A stretch of DNA of 64,000 bases from Ligula intestinalis (taxonomy: Eukaryota > Platyhelminthes > Cestoda > Diphyllobothriidea > Diphyllobothriidae), in assembly GCA_036362985.1 (NCBI GenBank), contig JAYGXS010000006.1:9404718-9468717 (forward strand), written 5' to 3'. The first letter of the stretch is position 1, and every line of letters begins with the position of its first letter. Position numbers and translations under genes: made by a program. The notes beneath the pieces are model-generated. The model was not told where the DNA came from, did not search any database, and saw nothing but the letters and a program-made list of their open reading frames with translations. Shown here piece by piece: positions 1 through 10,565 of the stretch.

Positions 1-779
1 TGCATTGCTCATCTCTCTCTTTGGGTGCCTTATGCTAGAGTATAACAATCCTAAAAGTTGTAAATTAAAAAACGTTTACGAATAAAAAAAACTTGCAACA
101 ACATCTCCATTTTAAAAGTCACTTTTGACGTCGTTCTAGATGTTAGTAGCTACAAATACTTTCAATTGACTTTGGTACTACAACATTCATTGATCTACCC
201 GGATTGCAAATAAGCAATGCGCAAATCTGAGTGGCCAGCTGAATGCTATGTAATCTTTTATGCAGCCTCTGTCTGGCGTTGGCAAGCTTATGTTCGTGGA
301 CAGTAAAAAAAGCATGCCGTGCTTTATTTGTCGGTAGTGCTAACATAAAACGGTCGTTGAAGCAAATGCCTTTGTTTCTCTTGTTTCTAGATGAAAAAGA
401 CCCTCTCACTCTGTTTAGAAGAGGCACCTAAAAAGTACCAAGAAGACTGTACCTGGACCACAAGGATAGATGTTTTTTACCATATTTCACATTTTCGCAT
501 TTGGAGATCAGAGAGAGAGAAATACAGTGCAATCTGAAAAGTAATATGTAAGAATTATTGACAAAAAATGCTGCATAAAGTTATGCATAAAAAACATGGA
601 AAATTGGAAGATCACAAGCAGTGCATAATAGCCGAACTGCACAGTGTCCAACATAATGACGACTCTTCCTTCAAGAAGTTGCAACATTTAGGCAACCTTA
701 AACTCCCTTCAAAATGGTGCTTACGTCATTCGCCTAAGACATCAGACTGTAGTTCGTAAAAAAATGGGGTTAAAAATAG
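1..779. other. no gene seen
   Basis: This stretch is A+T-rich with several short open frames on both strands. None shows a recognisable domain, a repeat relative elsewhere in the window, or convincing splice sites. The frame at 568-759 (63 codons) is Lys/His/Ser-rich and not recognised. I see nothing here to annotate. Confidence 0.5.
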
Positions 780-1180
780 CTTACACTGGACGCAGTCAAC
801 CAACTGGTGTACTACGTCCACAGGAGTAATAGGAGGCAAAGCCAGTGCTTATCGCAAGAGTCTTTATTCAGAACAAAACAGAAACGGTGGAATGAATTAG
901 CATGTCCACTACAGAGTATTATAAGGCTTTAGTCCTTCTGGACTATTCCTGGTCGAATGCACGCGAGAGAGTTCTGGCATGCATGTTGATTCGTGCTTTC
1001 CTACGTAGCGAGACGTTTTTAGAACATCTGCACTGCGCGTGTGCGCCGGCGTCACGTGTGCTCGGGGTTCGCGCGCGGCCAGCCTGCGGCAATTACCCAA
1101 TTGGCGCGCACTTTTCGTCTCTGCAACACCTTCTGCTTTTGAAAATTGCGCCTTATATTTTCTCCTCATCATGTCAACAA
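780..1180 (-). mobile_element. candidate LTR of a retroelement
   Basis: Read on the minus strand, this block has the order expected of a compact LTR. A GC-rich upstream part (about 1020-1110) leads to a TATA-like box (TATAATACT, plus 918-926), then a polyadenylation signal AATAAA about 50 bases on (plus 864-871), then a T/C-rich tail. It could start TGTTGACATG near 1176 and end GTAGTACA near 810, which would fit TG...CA termini. A broken reading frame on the same strand ends just upstream, so this could be a 3' LTR. No second LTR, target-site duplication or clear polypurine tract was found, so it may instead be an unrelated promoter-like region. Confidence 0.35.
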
Positions 1181-1232
1181 AGAGTTTTTGTGGCGGTTGT
1201 GGTTTTCTATGCTTCTTTCGGAAACCTGGATC

Positions 1233-2012
1233 TCACGTCTTACTCACAGATTCCTCGATATGAGTAACAAAAGGTTCTGCCTGAAATTTCGATTTTGGTT
1301 GAATTGGCGCTAACGTCTCATTTCCGATTGCCCATTTCCATCGCATCTGTCGGAGCAATGCTGATGTAAATTGGACGCAGGTATCCGTGCCGATTTTTGA
1401 AAATAAGTTCTTCCCTTTATTTTCCATGGTCTCAGCCGTAGCTGCTGCTTCCGTTCTAGTTGCTTCCGTTACAGCTACTTTTTCTGCAGTTTTCTCTGTT
1501 TCTTTTTCGTATACTTACGTTGCAGGTACCTGTGCTGTTTATGTTGCGGCTGCTTGTGCACTTATTCCTGCTTCTGCTTTTGCTGTTGCTTTCGCTGTGT
1601 CTTTTTTTGCTTCATTTTCCGCTAAATCTATTGCTGATTCTTATACTGTTCCTCCTGCTGCTGCTATTTACTTTTCTGTTGGTGTTTGTTGCTTCTCTTG
1701 CGACTGCCTCCGCTTCTGTGGCCATTGCCTCCGTTCATTCCGCTTTTCTTTTTGCCTCGGTTACTGCCTCTTCTGCCTCTGTTGCTTCTGCTACCGATTA
1801 TTCTGATTCTGTTGCTGTTGTTGCAGCTGCCTTCTCTGGTTTTCCTCTGCTATCGCGCCTGTTGTTGCTATTTCGAGCCTATCCTCTAGAAACTTCATTA
1901 CGTCGTCACTGCCTGTCGGGTTCCAGCTACAACTATACACCTTTGCTAGGAGCGTCATAAAACTGGCCCATCGTGCCTTCAATACTTTCCGCATTCTTCC
2001 TTGACGTATCAT
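1233..2012 (-). pseudogene. broken Ala/Glu-rich reading frame, gag-like candidate
   Basis: On the minus strand a 73-codon frame (2012-1791) starts MIRQGRMRK and ends in a Gln-rich run (QLQQQQQNQNN). It is followed by an Ala/Glu/Thr/Lys-rich low-complexity stretch in which GCA and GAA/GAG codons dominate, interrupted by a few stops. The frame reopens and runs out as ENKGKNLFSKIG...SVSKT, with its stop near 1233. The bias is strong only in this strand and frame, and non-repetitive sequence continues on both sides. I infer a decayed protein with an Ala/Glu coiled-coil-like middle, possibly gag of the element whose candidate LTR lies just downstream. No domain was recognised. The hydrophobic Ala/Ser/Leu frames on the opposite strand are its mirror image. 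Confidence 0.4.
1430..1890. repeat. imperfect trinucleotide tract (TGC/TTC; GCA/GAA on minus)
   Basis: About 460 bases are built from degenerate TGC, TTC and CTC triplets on the plus strand, equal to GCA, GAA and GAG on the minus strand, with occasional interruptions. It produces long hydrophobic open frames on the plus strand and Ala/Glu-rich ones on the minus strand. Confidence 0.75.
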
Positions 2013-2559
2013 GTTGTGCGTTCGTCTACATCACCAGCCGTCATGTTCTGTATGAAACACCTTGATCTCATCAGCGCCGCCAGTTTTTATACCCCGAAGA
2101 AAATATGTAAGAAACGTTCATGCGATTGAAAAGCAAAAAAACGGCGGCTCAGATTCCAATCGCCCGCTAGCTCGGGCATGAGAACGTGACACACACTATA
2201 AAAATCATAAAAGAAGTGGTTGTTTCGCGATTTGTATACACAAGAAATTTGCATGTGGTTTTAAAATAAATGCACTTATGCGATAGACGCTTGAGTTGGC
2301 GGGGTTTTGGGAGACATTAATTGTTAAAAGCATGATAGGTGGCCAGTATGTATATATATATAATAAATCACAGGTCGATAACATGGAACAGTCAATTGTC
2401 TTTCATATAGCATTTGCAATATTTTTCCTTTCCGAATTATGGTCAACTTTGGGAGCAGATACATTTCTGAAATGAAACACCAGAGATCATTTAATGAACA
2501 TGTCACTTAGCAAGCTCCGCAGACTCGGAAACGAGAAAGAGATTGACAAAAAGGACTAA
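2013..2559. other. no gene seen; short TA microsatellite
   Basis: This is A+T-rich sequence with a short TA-repeat run near 2348-2363. No coding frame, RNA gene or repeat relative was recognised. Confidence 0.5.
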
Positions 2560-2930
2560 AAACCCCTATTTTACTTCATGGTCAGAGGTTACGAGGTAAT
2601 ACGTGATGCCTTTTTTGTGTTCAACGGGTATCGCCTCATTTCTATTCAATTTCATCCGGAGATGAAAATAATAGATATTGTCTATTTTGTTGATATTGTT
2701 CACTATTGTAATTCATATGAAGGTTTTCCCTAAGTGATTAACAAATTTTCTCCAAATGTTTGGCTGATTACCATAAAATTTTTGATAAACATCCTGATTG
2801 GCGTTTGGCAACATCCGTTTTTCCTGATTTCATGTCCTTTTCTGGCGTTTATATACATCCCTTATTTACACAGTATTTTTTATTACAAAGGTAAGGATCC
2901 AACTGAAAGCAAAGCATTTGAATTTTAGTT
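2560..2930 (+). repeat. low-copy repeat F, copy A (3' part)
   Basis: The sequence around 2610-2800 matches 3805-3985 in the same orientation. Shared landmarks are TTCATCxGGxxxATGA, TTGxTATTGTxCAxTATTG and ATATGAAGxTTTTCxxTAA. The match is clearly above background but diverged. No protein was recognised, and the family is known to me only from this window. Confidence 0.5.
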
Positions 2931-3014
2931 ACATAAGCTTGCATAAGGCTTTTACCGTATGTAGATGCCTTCTTTTGATGAAAAAAACTTGTTAGATGGG
3001 TTTCGCAGATTAAC

Positions 3015-3190
3015 TTGATTCACGAAAAATTGGCGGTTTCGATAAGTGTCAAACCCACACAGCAGGGAAGGCTTTCGCGCAGCCAATGCTCAACCACTGA
3101 GCTTTGGGGCTTGACGTGCGCTGTGAATTTACCCGTCCAGCTGACCGCTCGTATGGAATACATCATTACGGAATATCTAGCAGACTGCCT
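3015..3190 (-). mobile_element. tRNA-derived SINE
   Basis: On the minus strand, CTCAGTGGTTGAGCA resembles a pol III box A and GGGTTTGACAC about 40 bases later resembles box B. The flanks match the other SINEs here (the CGTTTG...GGCTTGAAG side and the ...ATGGAATxCAT side). It is a truncated, diverged member of the SINE family that is best preserved at 16386-16650. Confidence 0.6.
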
Positions 3191-3259
3191 ATGATGTCTG
3201 AAATAGTTCGCATATTATTCGGCTGTTTCCGCCGTATATTTCACTAAATTTTTCTACCC

Positions 3260-3990
3260 GTTTTTACCATGATTGTTCAAGATTTACAATTAAATTAGTA
3301 TGCTCAATCTCAAGTTTGTTTAGCCATCAAAGTAGCGTTTCTGAGAGTCCTTTTGCTTAAAGAATGGAAAACAATTATTACTTATTCCTTTTTTGTCAAA
3401 ATGGTCACTACAGATACAATCACGATAAATTTTCAAAAATATCTGTGTAGGAGGAAGAAGATTAATTCAAGCGAAGAATCGCTGTTTGGAGCGCAGATGA
3501 CCTATAATTTTGAGTTTACGGTCTCTTGGTTTTGCCTTCAGGATGTCACAAGATCCGGATCCCTCATTCATTTTTCGTTATTCACGATGTGCGTCACATT
3601 TCCAGACAAATTCCGAAAGGTGCACCAAGGGATTTCGTTTTCTAGTTTACAATACTAGCCGAATGAACTATCATGGGACTGCCTCAGATAATTGGACAAT
3701 GCTTTTTTGTTTGCGGGCAAGGTGGTTGGAATTTTTCAGCATGCATAAGGATCCAAAACTTCATCTCTTACTCAACTGTCAGGGACTAGAATATAACACA
3801 TAATGCCCCTTTTTGGTTGACTTATATCAATTCATTTGAAAGCAATTTCATCAGGGTTATGATCATAATCGCTTTGCCCTTTTATGTTGGTATTGTGCAG
3901 TATTGCATTCCCTATGAAGCTTTTCATTAACTGCTTTCAAATTGTGTCCAGATGTCCGGCATATAACACTTACATGCAGATAATCTGTAA
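3260..3990 (+). repeat. low-copy repeat F, copy B (longest copy)
   Basis: The first half (about 3270-3745) matches 5240-5715 and the second half (about 3805-3985) matches 2610-2800, all in the same orientation. Conserved landmarks include GCAGATGACC, TTTGAGTTT, CCGAATGAACTA, CTGCCTCAG and TTTTAGCATGCATAAG. Frames of about 100 codons cross it but do not stay open in the other copies, so I do not call them genes. Confidence 0.55.
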
Positions 3991-4017
3991 AAATTTTCTG
4001 AAGATAAATTGGGAAAA

Positions 4018-4470
4018 ATACGTTGGTTTTCGATAAATTATCGTCAGACCTTTACATTTATATGGCAATGAAATAAATAAACTATGTTGGTTGGTGGACA
4101 CATGAAGTTTTATTGTTGTTATGGTTGGTGAGGGAGGGTTGAGGACGTTACGGTCAGAATGTCAATGTCTAGACAGACCGGCGTCTAAGAGAGGTTATAA
4201 GGTACGTGTGGTTGTATTTGAGATGTGATTGTCTCTGCGGTGGCCCGTTTCCGAGGCCAGTAGTCTGCCATGTGCGGTCGTGTAAGCTAGTTTCGCCCAA
4301 CTTCGGCGCCGCGACAAAATTCTTTTGGGTGCACAGGACCGGTCGGCGTGGCCTGATGGCGGCCACCTCTGCTGTAGCCAACAGAAGCTCTCCAAAGAAT
4401 TTTGAATAGCTTAAAGGTATCTGGTAGATCAATCGGAAGGCGTCTTTGGCATCCACGCGATGGTCTTAGT
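4018..4470 (-). mobile_element. LINE-like retroelement 3' end, minus copy
   Basis: The minus-strand frame from 4456 to 4169 begins MDAKDAFRLIYQIP and contains LLATAEVAAI and VLCTQKN. A diverged copy with matching residues (VDANNIFQVV, MLATAEAVAIW, LLRCQKM) lies on the plus strand at 59060-59210, so this is retroelement-derived coding sequence. It runs into a C-rich 3' region (about 4100-4200) and a terminal tail with a small hairpin, GATAA/TTATC, at 4030-4041. Clade is uncertain. A head-to-head partner follows at 4605-4845. Confidence 0.6.
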
Positions 4471-4604
4471 CAACAAGGTGCGCTAGAATGGAACTGTTTA
4501 TACCCTTAAGTTGGCGCTTCTCTAACCATTTTTCAAATATTTTCTCTTACTTTTTGGGCAAACGCCGGCTCGTGCGACTTATAAATTTTGTCCCACAGGA
4601 ACAG

Positions 4605-4845
4605 GTAAATGAGAAGAACATGTTCCACATCCAACCACGCACACCTTAGCACCTCTCTTGGACGCCGGTCCATCTAGACATTGACATTCTGACCGCAACT
4701 TCCCCTCACCCCAACTCTCCCCCACACAAACCCTGACAACAATAACACTACATCTGTCCACCGACCAGCATAGTTTATTGATTTCATCACAATATATACG
4801 TAAAGGTCTGACGAGAATTTCTCGATAACAAACGTAGGTTCACCA
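4605..4845 (+). mobile_element. LINE-like retroelement 3' end, plus copy (inverted partner)
   Basis: This is an imperfect reverse complement of 4018-4222: the blocks TCTCTTGGACGCCGGTC, ATTGACATTCTGACCG and TAAAGGTCTGACGA match their counterparts. It contains only the C-rich 3' region and the terminal hairpin. Here the hairpin is GAGAA/TTCTC, a paired change relative to the GATAA/TTATC of the other arm. The two 3' ends point away from each other. Confidence 0.6.
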
Positions 4846-5239
4846 ATTTATCTTCTGAAATTCATGTAGTCATCATTTTGACATAGCACATATTTTTCAA
4901 CGTGAGCTAATATCAATCAAATTTGCTTGGTAGCCCTATTTTTCAATGATTTCATGTCATATTCGGACATTTATATCTCCAACATGTGCTTATTATTTTT
5001 GGTCAAAACAATGCCCGCTTGACCGAATTGAGTTATTTTTTCTTGTAAGTTTATTTCTGGGCATAATAACTTCGTGTACGGTGGTTTCCAAGGACGAAAA
5101 TATACGATTTTATTTTTAAACATGACATAAAAGTACTAATAATGTTAAGTCTAAAAGTTGGTTTCGATGGCAAAATGGTTAACCGTCCTTCGTCGGATAA
5201 TTCCACCATTTTCCACTTTTCTTGCTCACGGTTTACAAT
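4846..5239. other. no gene seen
   Basis: A+T-rich sequence with no coding frame, RNA gene or matching repeat recognised. Confidence 0.5.
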
Positions 5240-5715
5240 TCAAACATCATGCCCTAATTATAATTTATAATCTTGCATTTACAGAGTTTGGACGATGAGG
5301 CGCCAAATCATTCTGATTAGTCTCAGGTTTGTTTTAGCTTTCTTAATAACAAAACACGTATTTTTAGTGAGTTGTTAATCAAAGATGGTCACTGGAGGAA
5401 AATAAAATAAATTGTACACATCCATAGGAGAAGATAAATGACTGTCTGAAGTGCAGATGACCCGTAACCTTGAGTTTTTAGTCTTTTATTTTTACCATTT
5501 ATCTCTCAAAATCCTGATTTCTGATTATTTTCGCAATAATGATTTACGTCAAACTTTCAGAAATATGTACAAACATACTCAAAGGACTTAAATTCGTTTA
5601 AGTTTACACTATTTGCCGAATGAACTAGCAGGCGAGTGCCTCAGGTAATTGAAATATGCTTTTTTTTTGAGGGCAATTTGGGTGTCATTTTTTAGCATGC
5701 ATAAGCTTTTACCCC
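5240..5715 (+). repeat. low-copy repeat F, copy C (5' part)
   Basis: Same orientation as copy B, matching about 3270-3745. Shared blocks include AGTGCAGATGACC, CTTGAGTTT, TTTGCCGAATGAACTA, GTGCCTCAG and TTTTTTAGCATGCATAAG. It lacks the second half present in copies A and B. Confidence 0.55.
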
Positions 5716-6074
5716 GAAAATTTAACTCCAAAATCAAACTACACGAGGATAAATATAACGAATACCCTAAATGCCAACTCTCGATGTAGTGTGAAATCAA
5801 AGTAACATGCCAGAGTGATGCTCATGTTTTGCAAGTTTATGCATCTTGTTAATTGCCTATATGCAAACCCGAACCTACACAAGCCAATGTTTTATGGAAG
5901 GGATTTGCGAGCACAGCAGGCAAGCCAGCAACTTTTTAAGTGAAGTCATTAAAACCAGCATAACGTAAAATAAAACCTTCATCAATTTATGGCGTTCGCG
6001 CTCGAGTGCTTGATGCTATATCACTAGTGGAAATTCGGCAAGGGGTATCGGTAACCAGCCTAAGGCTTGAGAAT
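5716..6074. other. no gene seen
   Basis: A+T-rich sequence. Nothing was recognised on either strand. Confidence 0.5.
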
Positions 6075-6245
6075 TTGAAAGTATAAGTATAGGTTCAATT
6101 AAGTTGACCCAGTTATGAAAAAAACTCGCGGCATTCGGTGGGAGAGGGGCCTTTTTAGCCAAGCCAACGCTGTACCCACTTGAGCTACAAATGTCGCGCT
6201 TCACGCCCGCCGAAGGCCGCGGGTTTTTTTCAAAATTAGGTCAAC
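6075..6245 (-). mobile_element. tRNA-derived SINE (decayed)
   Basis: The minus strand reads GGGCGTGAAGCGCGACATTTGTAGCTCAAG (quoted in part), with a box A-like TAGCTCAAGTGGGTACAGC and the family 3' end ACTGGGTCAACTTAATT. Box B is no longer recognisable. Same family as 15990-16245. Confidence 0.55.
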
Positions 6246-6574
6246 TAAATTAACTTTAATCTGCCAAACCAACTTAATATATGTATAGTGTTTTGACGAA
6301 TACTTTTAAAATCACCACTAGCTTTGTCATAATTATGAGTAAAAGCAAATAAGAACCACTATCTTATGTTAATCGTAGCATATGTGAATCAAAATACCCT
6401 GAAGAAACTGTAAACACGATGTTTAAAAAAGGCGTAATTGTTTTCCATGATGTTTTTTTTAGTTCAATGTCAATTTAGTTGAAATTTATGGGCAGCGCGC
6501 ACCATTAAGATTTACTCATGTACTGGTTTAGCGATTTTCAGCTAGATTGGTAATCATAAATGGTATGTGGAGAT
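6246..6574. other. no gene seen
   Basis: A+T-rich. No coding or repeat signal was recognised. Confidence 0.5.
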
Positions 6575-6795
6575 TTGTAAGATAAAGAATTAATAATTCC
6601 CTGTGCTTTCTCAGCCGCAAATCTGTGAAATGGAAAAAAAATAGCATGAGAGAAAATGGAATATATTCGACGAGTATATTTTGCAGCAGCTTGCTTCATC
6701 GAAGTGATCTCAAAGCTAAGAGCTCGGCCACAGGCTTGCCTGCTTTTAGAGTTTTATGTGTTTTCGAAGACTGTCTGAATAAACGATGCTAGCGG
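6575..6795 (+). repeat. dispersed repeat E, copy 1
   Basis: Resembles 9550-9745 in the same orientation: TGTGCTTxCTCAxC near the start, then a shared order of AGCTCGG, TTTTAGAxTTTT and GACxxTxTxxGA. The match is patchy and I hold it loosely. Confidence 0.3.
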
Positions 6796-7539
6796 AAGCC
6801 GTATAAAGGCTTTATTTATTCTGGCCACCGATGCTAAATCCTCCAGATAGAATAAACTATGGAAAACATGCGACCCGTTTAGTTATAGCTGTTGTCTTTG
6901 GATATTAGGGTCAGCTGAAAATTGAGCACTAGGATTTAATCAGCCATTCCTTTCGGAAAATTCTCATGTGTTGAATAATCTGTTGGCAACTATTTTTATG
7001 TGAAATCCTACAATATTATATTAATGAAGACTGGGCTCGACCTCGCGATCTTGGGTTAGGCACAACATGCGGTTGGCATCAATGGCTGATGATGGCTTAT
7101 AAGTCAGAAACGACCATTCAAGTCTCCATTGTTTTGTCGCGTATGACATTTTGCCTAAGTCATTAGAAGAATTGCGTCGCGGCTCGATAATTAGCTCGAG
7201 AGGCATAAAAATGTGCGAGTGAGGCTTGTTACCGATCATTCAGCGCTTATCTACCAGTGTGTTTATATACAGTGGTCGCCGTTGAACACGTAATTTTCCG
7301 CAACTTGCATAAGTTTGATCATAACTCCAATACCAGTGTGAATATACTTCGGAAAACATAGAAATAATAATGAACGGCATAAGGCCTGTTTAGTACTTAA
7401 AATAACTATAGGAATTACTAAGTGTTGTTAAGACATATAAATATTATTCGATATAGCCATGGTTTTAGTGACAAAAAACGCTCTTAATAAGAACAATAAA
7501 TAAAGATATTGTGTTAAGTTGAAAACTTGAAGCAACCAC
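6796..7539. other. no gene recognised
   Basis: The frame on the minus strand at 7239-7021 (72 codons) lies in a patch less A+T-rich than its surroundings. That patch also contains a box B-like GGTCGAGCCC on the minus strand near 7030. This could be a remnant of another SINE or retroelement, but I cannot assign it. Confidence 0.3.
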
Positions 7540-8790
7540 TTTCTATATAATAAAATAATTTTTATTTTGTCAAAATATTCAATCAGATCTGTTCTAACAT
7601 CTTAGGTATTTATAGAATGTCATCGAAAAAAGTGTGTCATCAAATTTCTTGTTTTTACTTTCTTCACTGATCAATAGATAATTTGCGCATCTGCTGAACG
7701 TTTTCACCAAAACCTTTAAAATAAGGTATATATAAAGAGCATTTACCGAAAGAAGGTGTTTTTCGATATTGTTTATTAGAATGATGCCCATGTTGCTTCT
7801 TTGTAGAAATGCCTCGAAACAGGAAAGCACATTGTCAAGAGTAAATCACGTCACCAGTATAACTCTACAACTAGTACTCCTAAGATTAATAAAAAAACCT
7901 TCCATGAAAGGTAACCTCTTAGAAATTGCTTTGATATGATATTCGGCTGACGAACTACTGCGTATATTAAATTTCTCTAATGTAATGCCACTATAAAATT
8001 TGAGAATTTCTTTAAGTTTTCTGAAGTTAAACAATTCATTTTGACTGAAAATAAAAAAAAATTTCTTTTTTCTTAATAATGGTTTACATTTTGAATGAGT
8101 AGATTTATTCCCATATCAGATATATACTGGCGAATTAAAGAAAACTGGCCATATACATTGCCATTTTCTGAAATAATTATTATTCTTTCATCTGGTTCGT
8201 TGAAAATAAAGTAAAAAGGGATTGTTAAGCAAACAAAAACCGATTTTTTCTCTCGACTCACATTTAGTAAAGCATAAGTTGCGTTAAATCTACGAAAACA
8301 TGTTAGAAATTTGGTTTTTATTGATGCATTTTTTACAAAGGAACTCCAACAGACAGCAAAACATATTTTCTTAAACACCTATGTTCAATGTTACTCAACA
8401 AATTTGTTTACTTTAACTTGGCTTTACTTCAATGTGAACAATTTTGCATAAACTTTTCCAGTTCTTGAAAGGATGTGTTCTGCACCTATTATATTCATTT
8501 TGGACTTCCTTCTTAGTATTAGCAACTTAAACGCGTGGTTTGGTTCGCTCATGTGTAATGGCATAATAAATTCCTTCTATTTGAGTCTACTCGCAACTTC
8601 CCCAATACTAGTGGTTATTTCTCTTAAGAAACCTACCGTAAATGACGATTTAACGAAGTAAAAGGCTTTTGCAGATTTCAATAAAGTGAATGAATCACAA
8701 TAGTGTTTTCAAATATATGCCAAAGTGTTCAGGCAAATTTCATAATTAGCATTGCATGGTTTTCGGCGGCTGCTGTATTTATATATGTTA
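7540..8790 (-). repeat. dispersed repeat G, copy 1 (possibly coding on minus)
   Basis: About 1.2 kb match 30880-32185 in the same orientation, co-linear over the whole length. Minus-strand frames occur at 8378-8073, 8034-7846 and 7830-7594. One segment, DERIIIISENGNVYGQFSL, aligns with DRRINIISKNGHIYGQYCL in the other copy, where most changes are conservative. This hints at an ancestral protein, but both copies carry frameshifts or stops. No domain was recognised. Confidence 0.55.
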
Positions 8791-9392
8791 AATGCGGTAA
8801 AGAGACGAGATCAGTTGTTTCAAGTCGCCATGTACACCATGGATTCTGAAAACACCATTGTGTGGGAAAACCCCTGTAATTTCGGTGTTTGACTGTTCAA
8901 AAAAGGCCAAAAATTCCTCCAAACAATACACTCCGACGAGTCACGCGTAACCGGGCAAGCTGAGCTCGACAGTGCCTACTAACGGGCTAAAGCAAGCCAA
9001 TGCAAACGTGGCAATGACTGAATGGCGCAATCACCACGCCACGATATTATCGATTTTACTTAACTCTCGATGTTAGCTATTTTTTGGCAATTTCAATTTA
9101 CTTTACGTTTGAGGACAAGCTGGGGCTCGAGTCTCGAATATCTATTTCTCAAAAAAACAGATTTGACTTTAAATGATATTGCTAAGGATGCCTACCTTCA
9201 AATGTATATGTGTAGATAAAGTGTAACCAAGGAATACAATGGAAACTGGGATGACCATTTTTGGTTTGTTAGTCTTCATCAGCCATTCATACACATTACC
9301 AGGTGTGGAACATCCAACAATTCCTATACACGAGAAGTTTAATGATTTTTTTGAAATCACAAGGGTAGTTGGTGTGCGTACATAGGCTTGTG
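8791..9392. other. no gene seen
   Basis: There is a somewhat GC-richer patch at 8935-9050 but no recognisable frame, tRNA-like head or repeat relative. Confidence 0.45.
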
Positions 9393-9450
9393 ATAAATTA
9401 TCACCGGGTCAAAACATTTATATGGAAACGAAGTGAACGTTCAACATTTC
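9393..9450 (-). mobile_element. LINE-like 3' tail only
   Basis: On the minus strand, ...ATATAAATG...CCGGTGATAATTTATCAC matches the terminal tail of the elements at 4018-4080 and 28880-28965, including the TGATAATTTATC hairpin region. It is a short 3' remnant with no coding part visible. Confidence 0.4.
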
Positions 9451-9549
9451 TCGTCTTTTCGTAAAAGTGAGTCGTGGGAAGAGGAGGGGGAAGGGGTCGA
9501 TCAGAGAAGGTTTGTTTGATTGATCCAGTTTAGTTCTGCTGAATAAAGC

Positions 9550-9745
9550 ATCAATGATCTCCTGTGCTTGCTCATCAGCAAACTTAATGCCAAGTAAAAA
9601 AAAGAATCAAATAAAAAAGTCAGATAATCGAGAAATCCATTTCAAAACAGCCCACTTTACGGATTGGATTGCAAATCTGAAAGCTCGGACGATACTTACA
9701 TGGTTTTAGACTTTTCTATGTTTTTTGAGACACTAGTTAGACAAA
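9550..9745 (+). repeat. dispersed repeat E, copy 2
   Basis: The patchy match to 6575-6795 is described there. No coding potential was recognised. Confidence 0.3.
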
Positions 9746-10464
9746 AATGGACACTATTTAGCTCAGATCTGCGCGAAAATGCAGTCCTTGAATAAAATCT
9801 CGTTCTAGGTAGTAAAAACATGTTTGAGTTAAAAATAAATTGATGCAAACAATATATTTGCCATTTTCGAAAATTATGTGCCTTATCGAAGAGGCATTTG
9901 TCTTATTTTACTGATAAACCTGTGAAAAGAATCATCCATTTTAACTTAAATTTCCTAAAAGAAGGCGAGAGTCAGATTCCTTATAAACAACATCAGAGAA
10001 ACTGAAACGTCTTGTTTGCGTACTACGGGACAAAAGGTTATAAAGGGTACAAGGAAAGACATGTCAGAGGGATAATCAATAAATTATAAGATTACATTTT
10101 AAAATAATAAAAGAGATTTAACTTAAAACTAAACTGCAATTAATTATCTAAACACTTAACTAAAATAAACCAAAATTTGTCGCATTAAAGATTGAAAAAC
10201 CCACTGTAACAACATAAGCAATGGAAGAAGACAAGGAGCTATTGGGAGCGGTTTATTTAGTACACGATGCAAGTTGCCATGACTTGCCTGTGAACAATGC
10301 GACCACAAGGAACCATGTGTGCATCGGCGTTATGCATAAGAATATGTCCTTGTTCGTGTCCTCATTCAGATAAACATGTTGGTTAGTTAATTAGTAAGCT
10401 CAAAGTGGCAGTCAGACGGGGACAAACACAAAAAAACCATTAATGACGAGGCAGTTTGGCCGAT
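9746..10464. other. no gene seen
   Basis: A+T-rich. Nothing was recognised. Confidence 0.5.
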
Positions 10465-10565
10465 GCACCTAAGACTGTTTTGTCTGAGAAGTAGAGAATT
10501 CGATCGTTAAGACAACACATTTATTCGCCTACCATTTCGACACCTAGTCATATTTAAAAATCCAG
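10465..10565 (-). mobile_element. PLE family B end with decayed hammerhead motif
   Basis: The minus strand reads GTGTCGAAATGGTAGGCGAAT, followed by TTGTC..ACGATCG and CTTCTCAG. This matches the 3' half of the hammerhead at 60751-60800 (GAAACCTCAGGCGAATA) and the sequence after it (TTGTCCTAGCGATCG..CTTCTCAG). The 5' core (CTGANGA) has been lost, so self-cleavage is not expected. Confidence 0.5.

Noticed and set aside
1387..1960. Hydrophobic open frames on the plus strand (139 and 166 codons)
   Set aside because: They are translations of the TGC/TTC low-complexity tract, in several frames at once, with no signal peptide plus domain arrangement and no relatives.
2030..2080. CTGATGAGATC on the minus strand
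   Set aside because: No GAAA follows on the same strand; GTTTC is on the wrong strand for a hammerhead.
4018..4060. Hammerhead-like CTGACGA...GAAA in the LINE 3' tail (minus strand; also at 28.9 kb)
   Set aside because: The conserved GA of the core is used up in the GATAA/TTATC hairpin, and stems I and III do not form. Better explained as a 3' recognition hairpin.
7594..7830. Resemblance of QRSNMGIILINN to V-ATPase subunit F
   Set aside because: The match is about a dozen residues. The surrounding sequence does not follow the family, and the other copy of the repeat does not support that frame.
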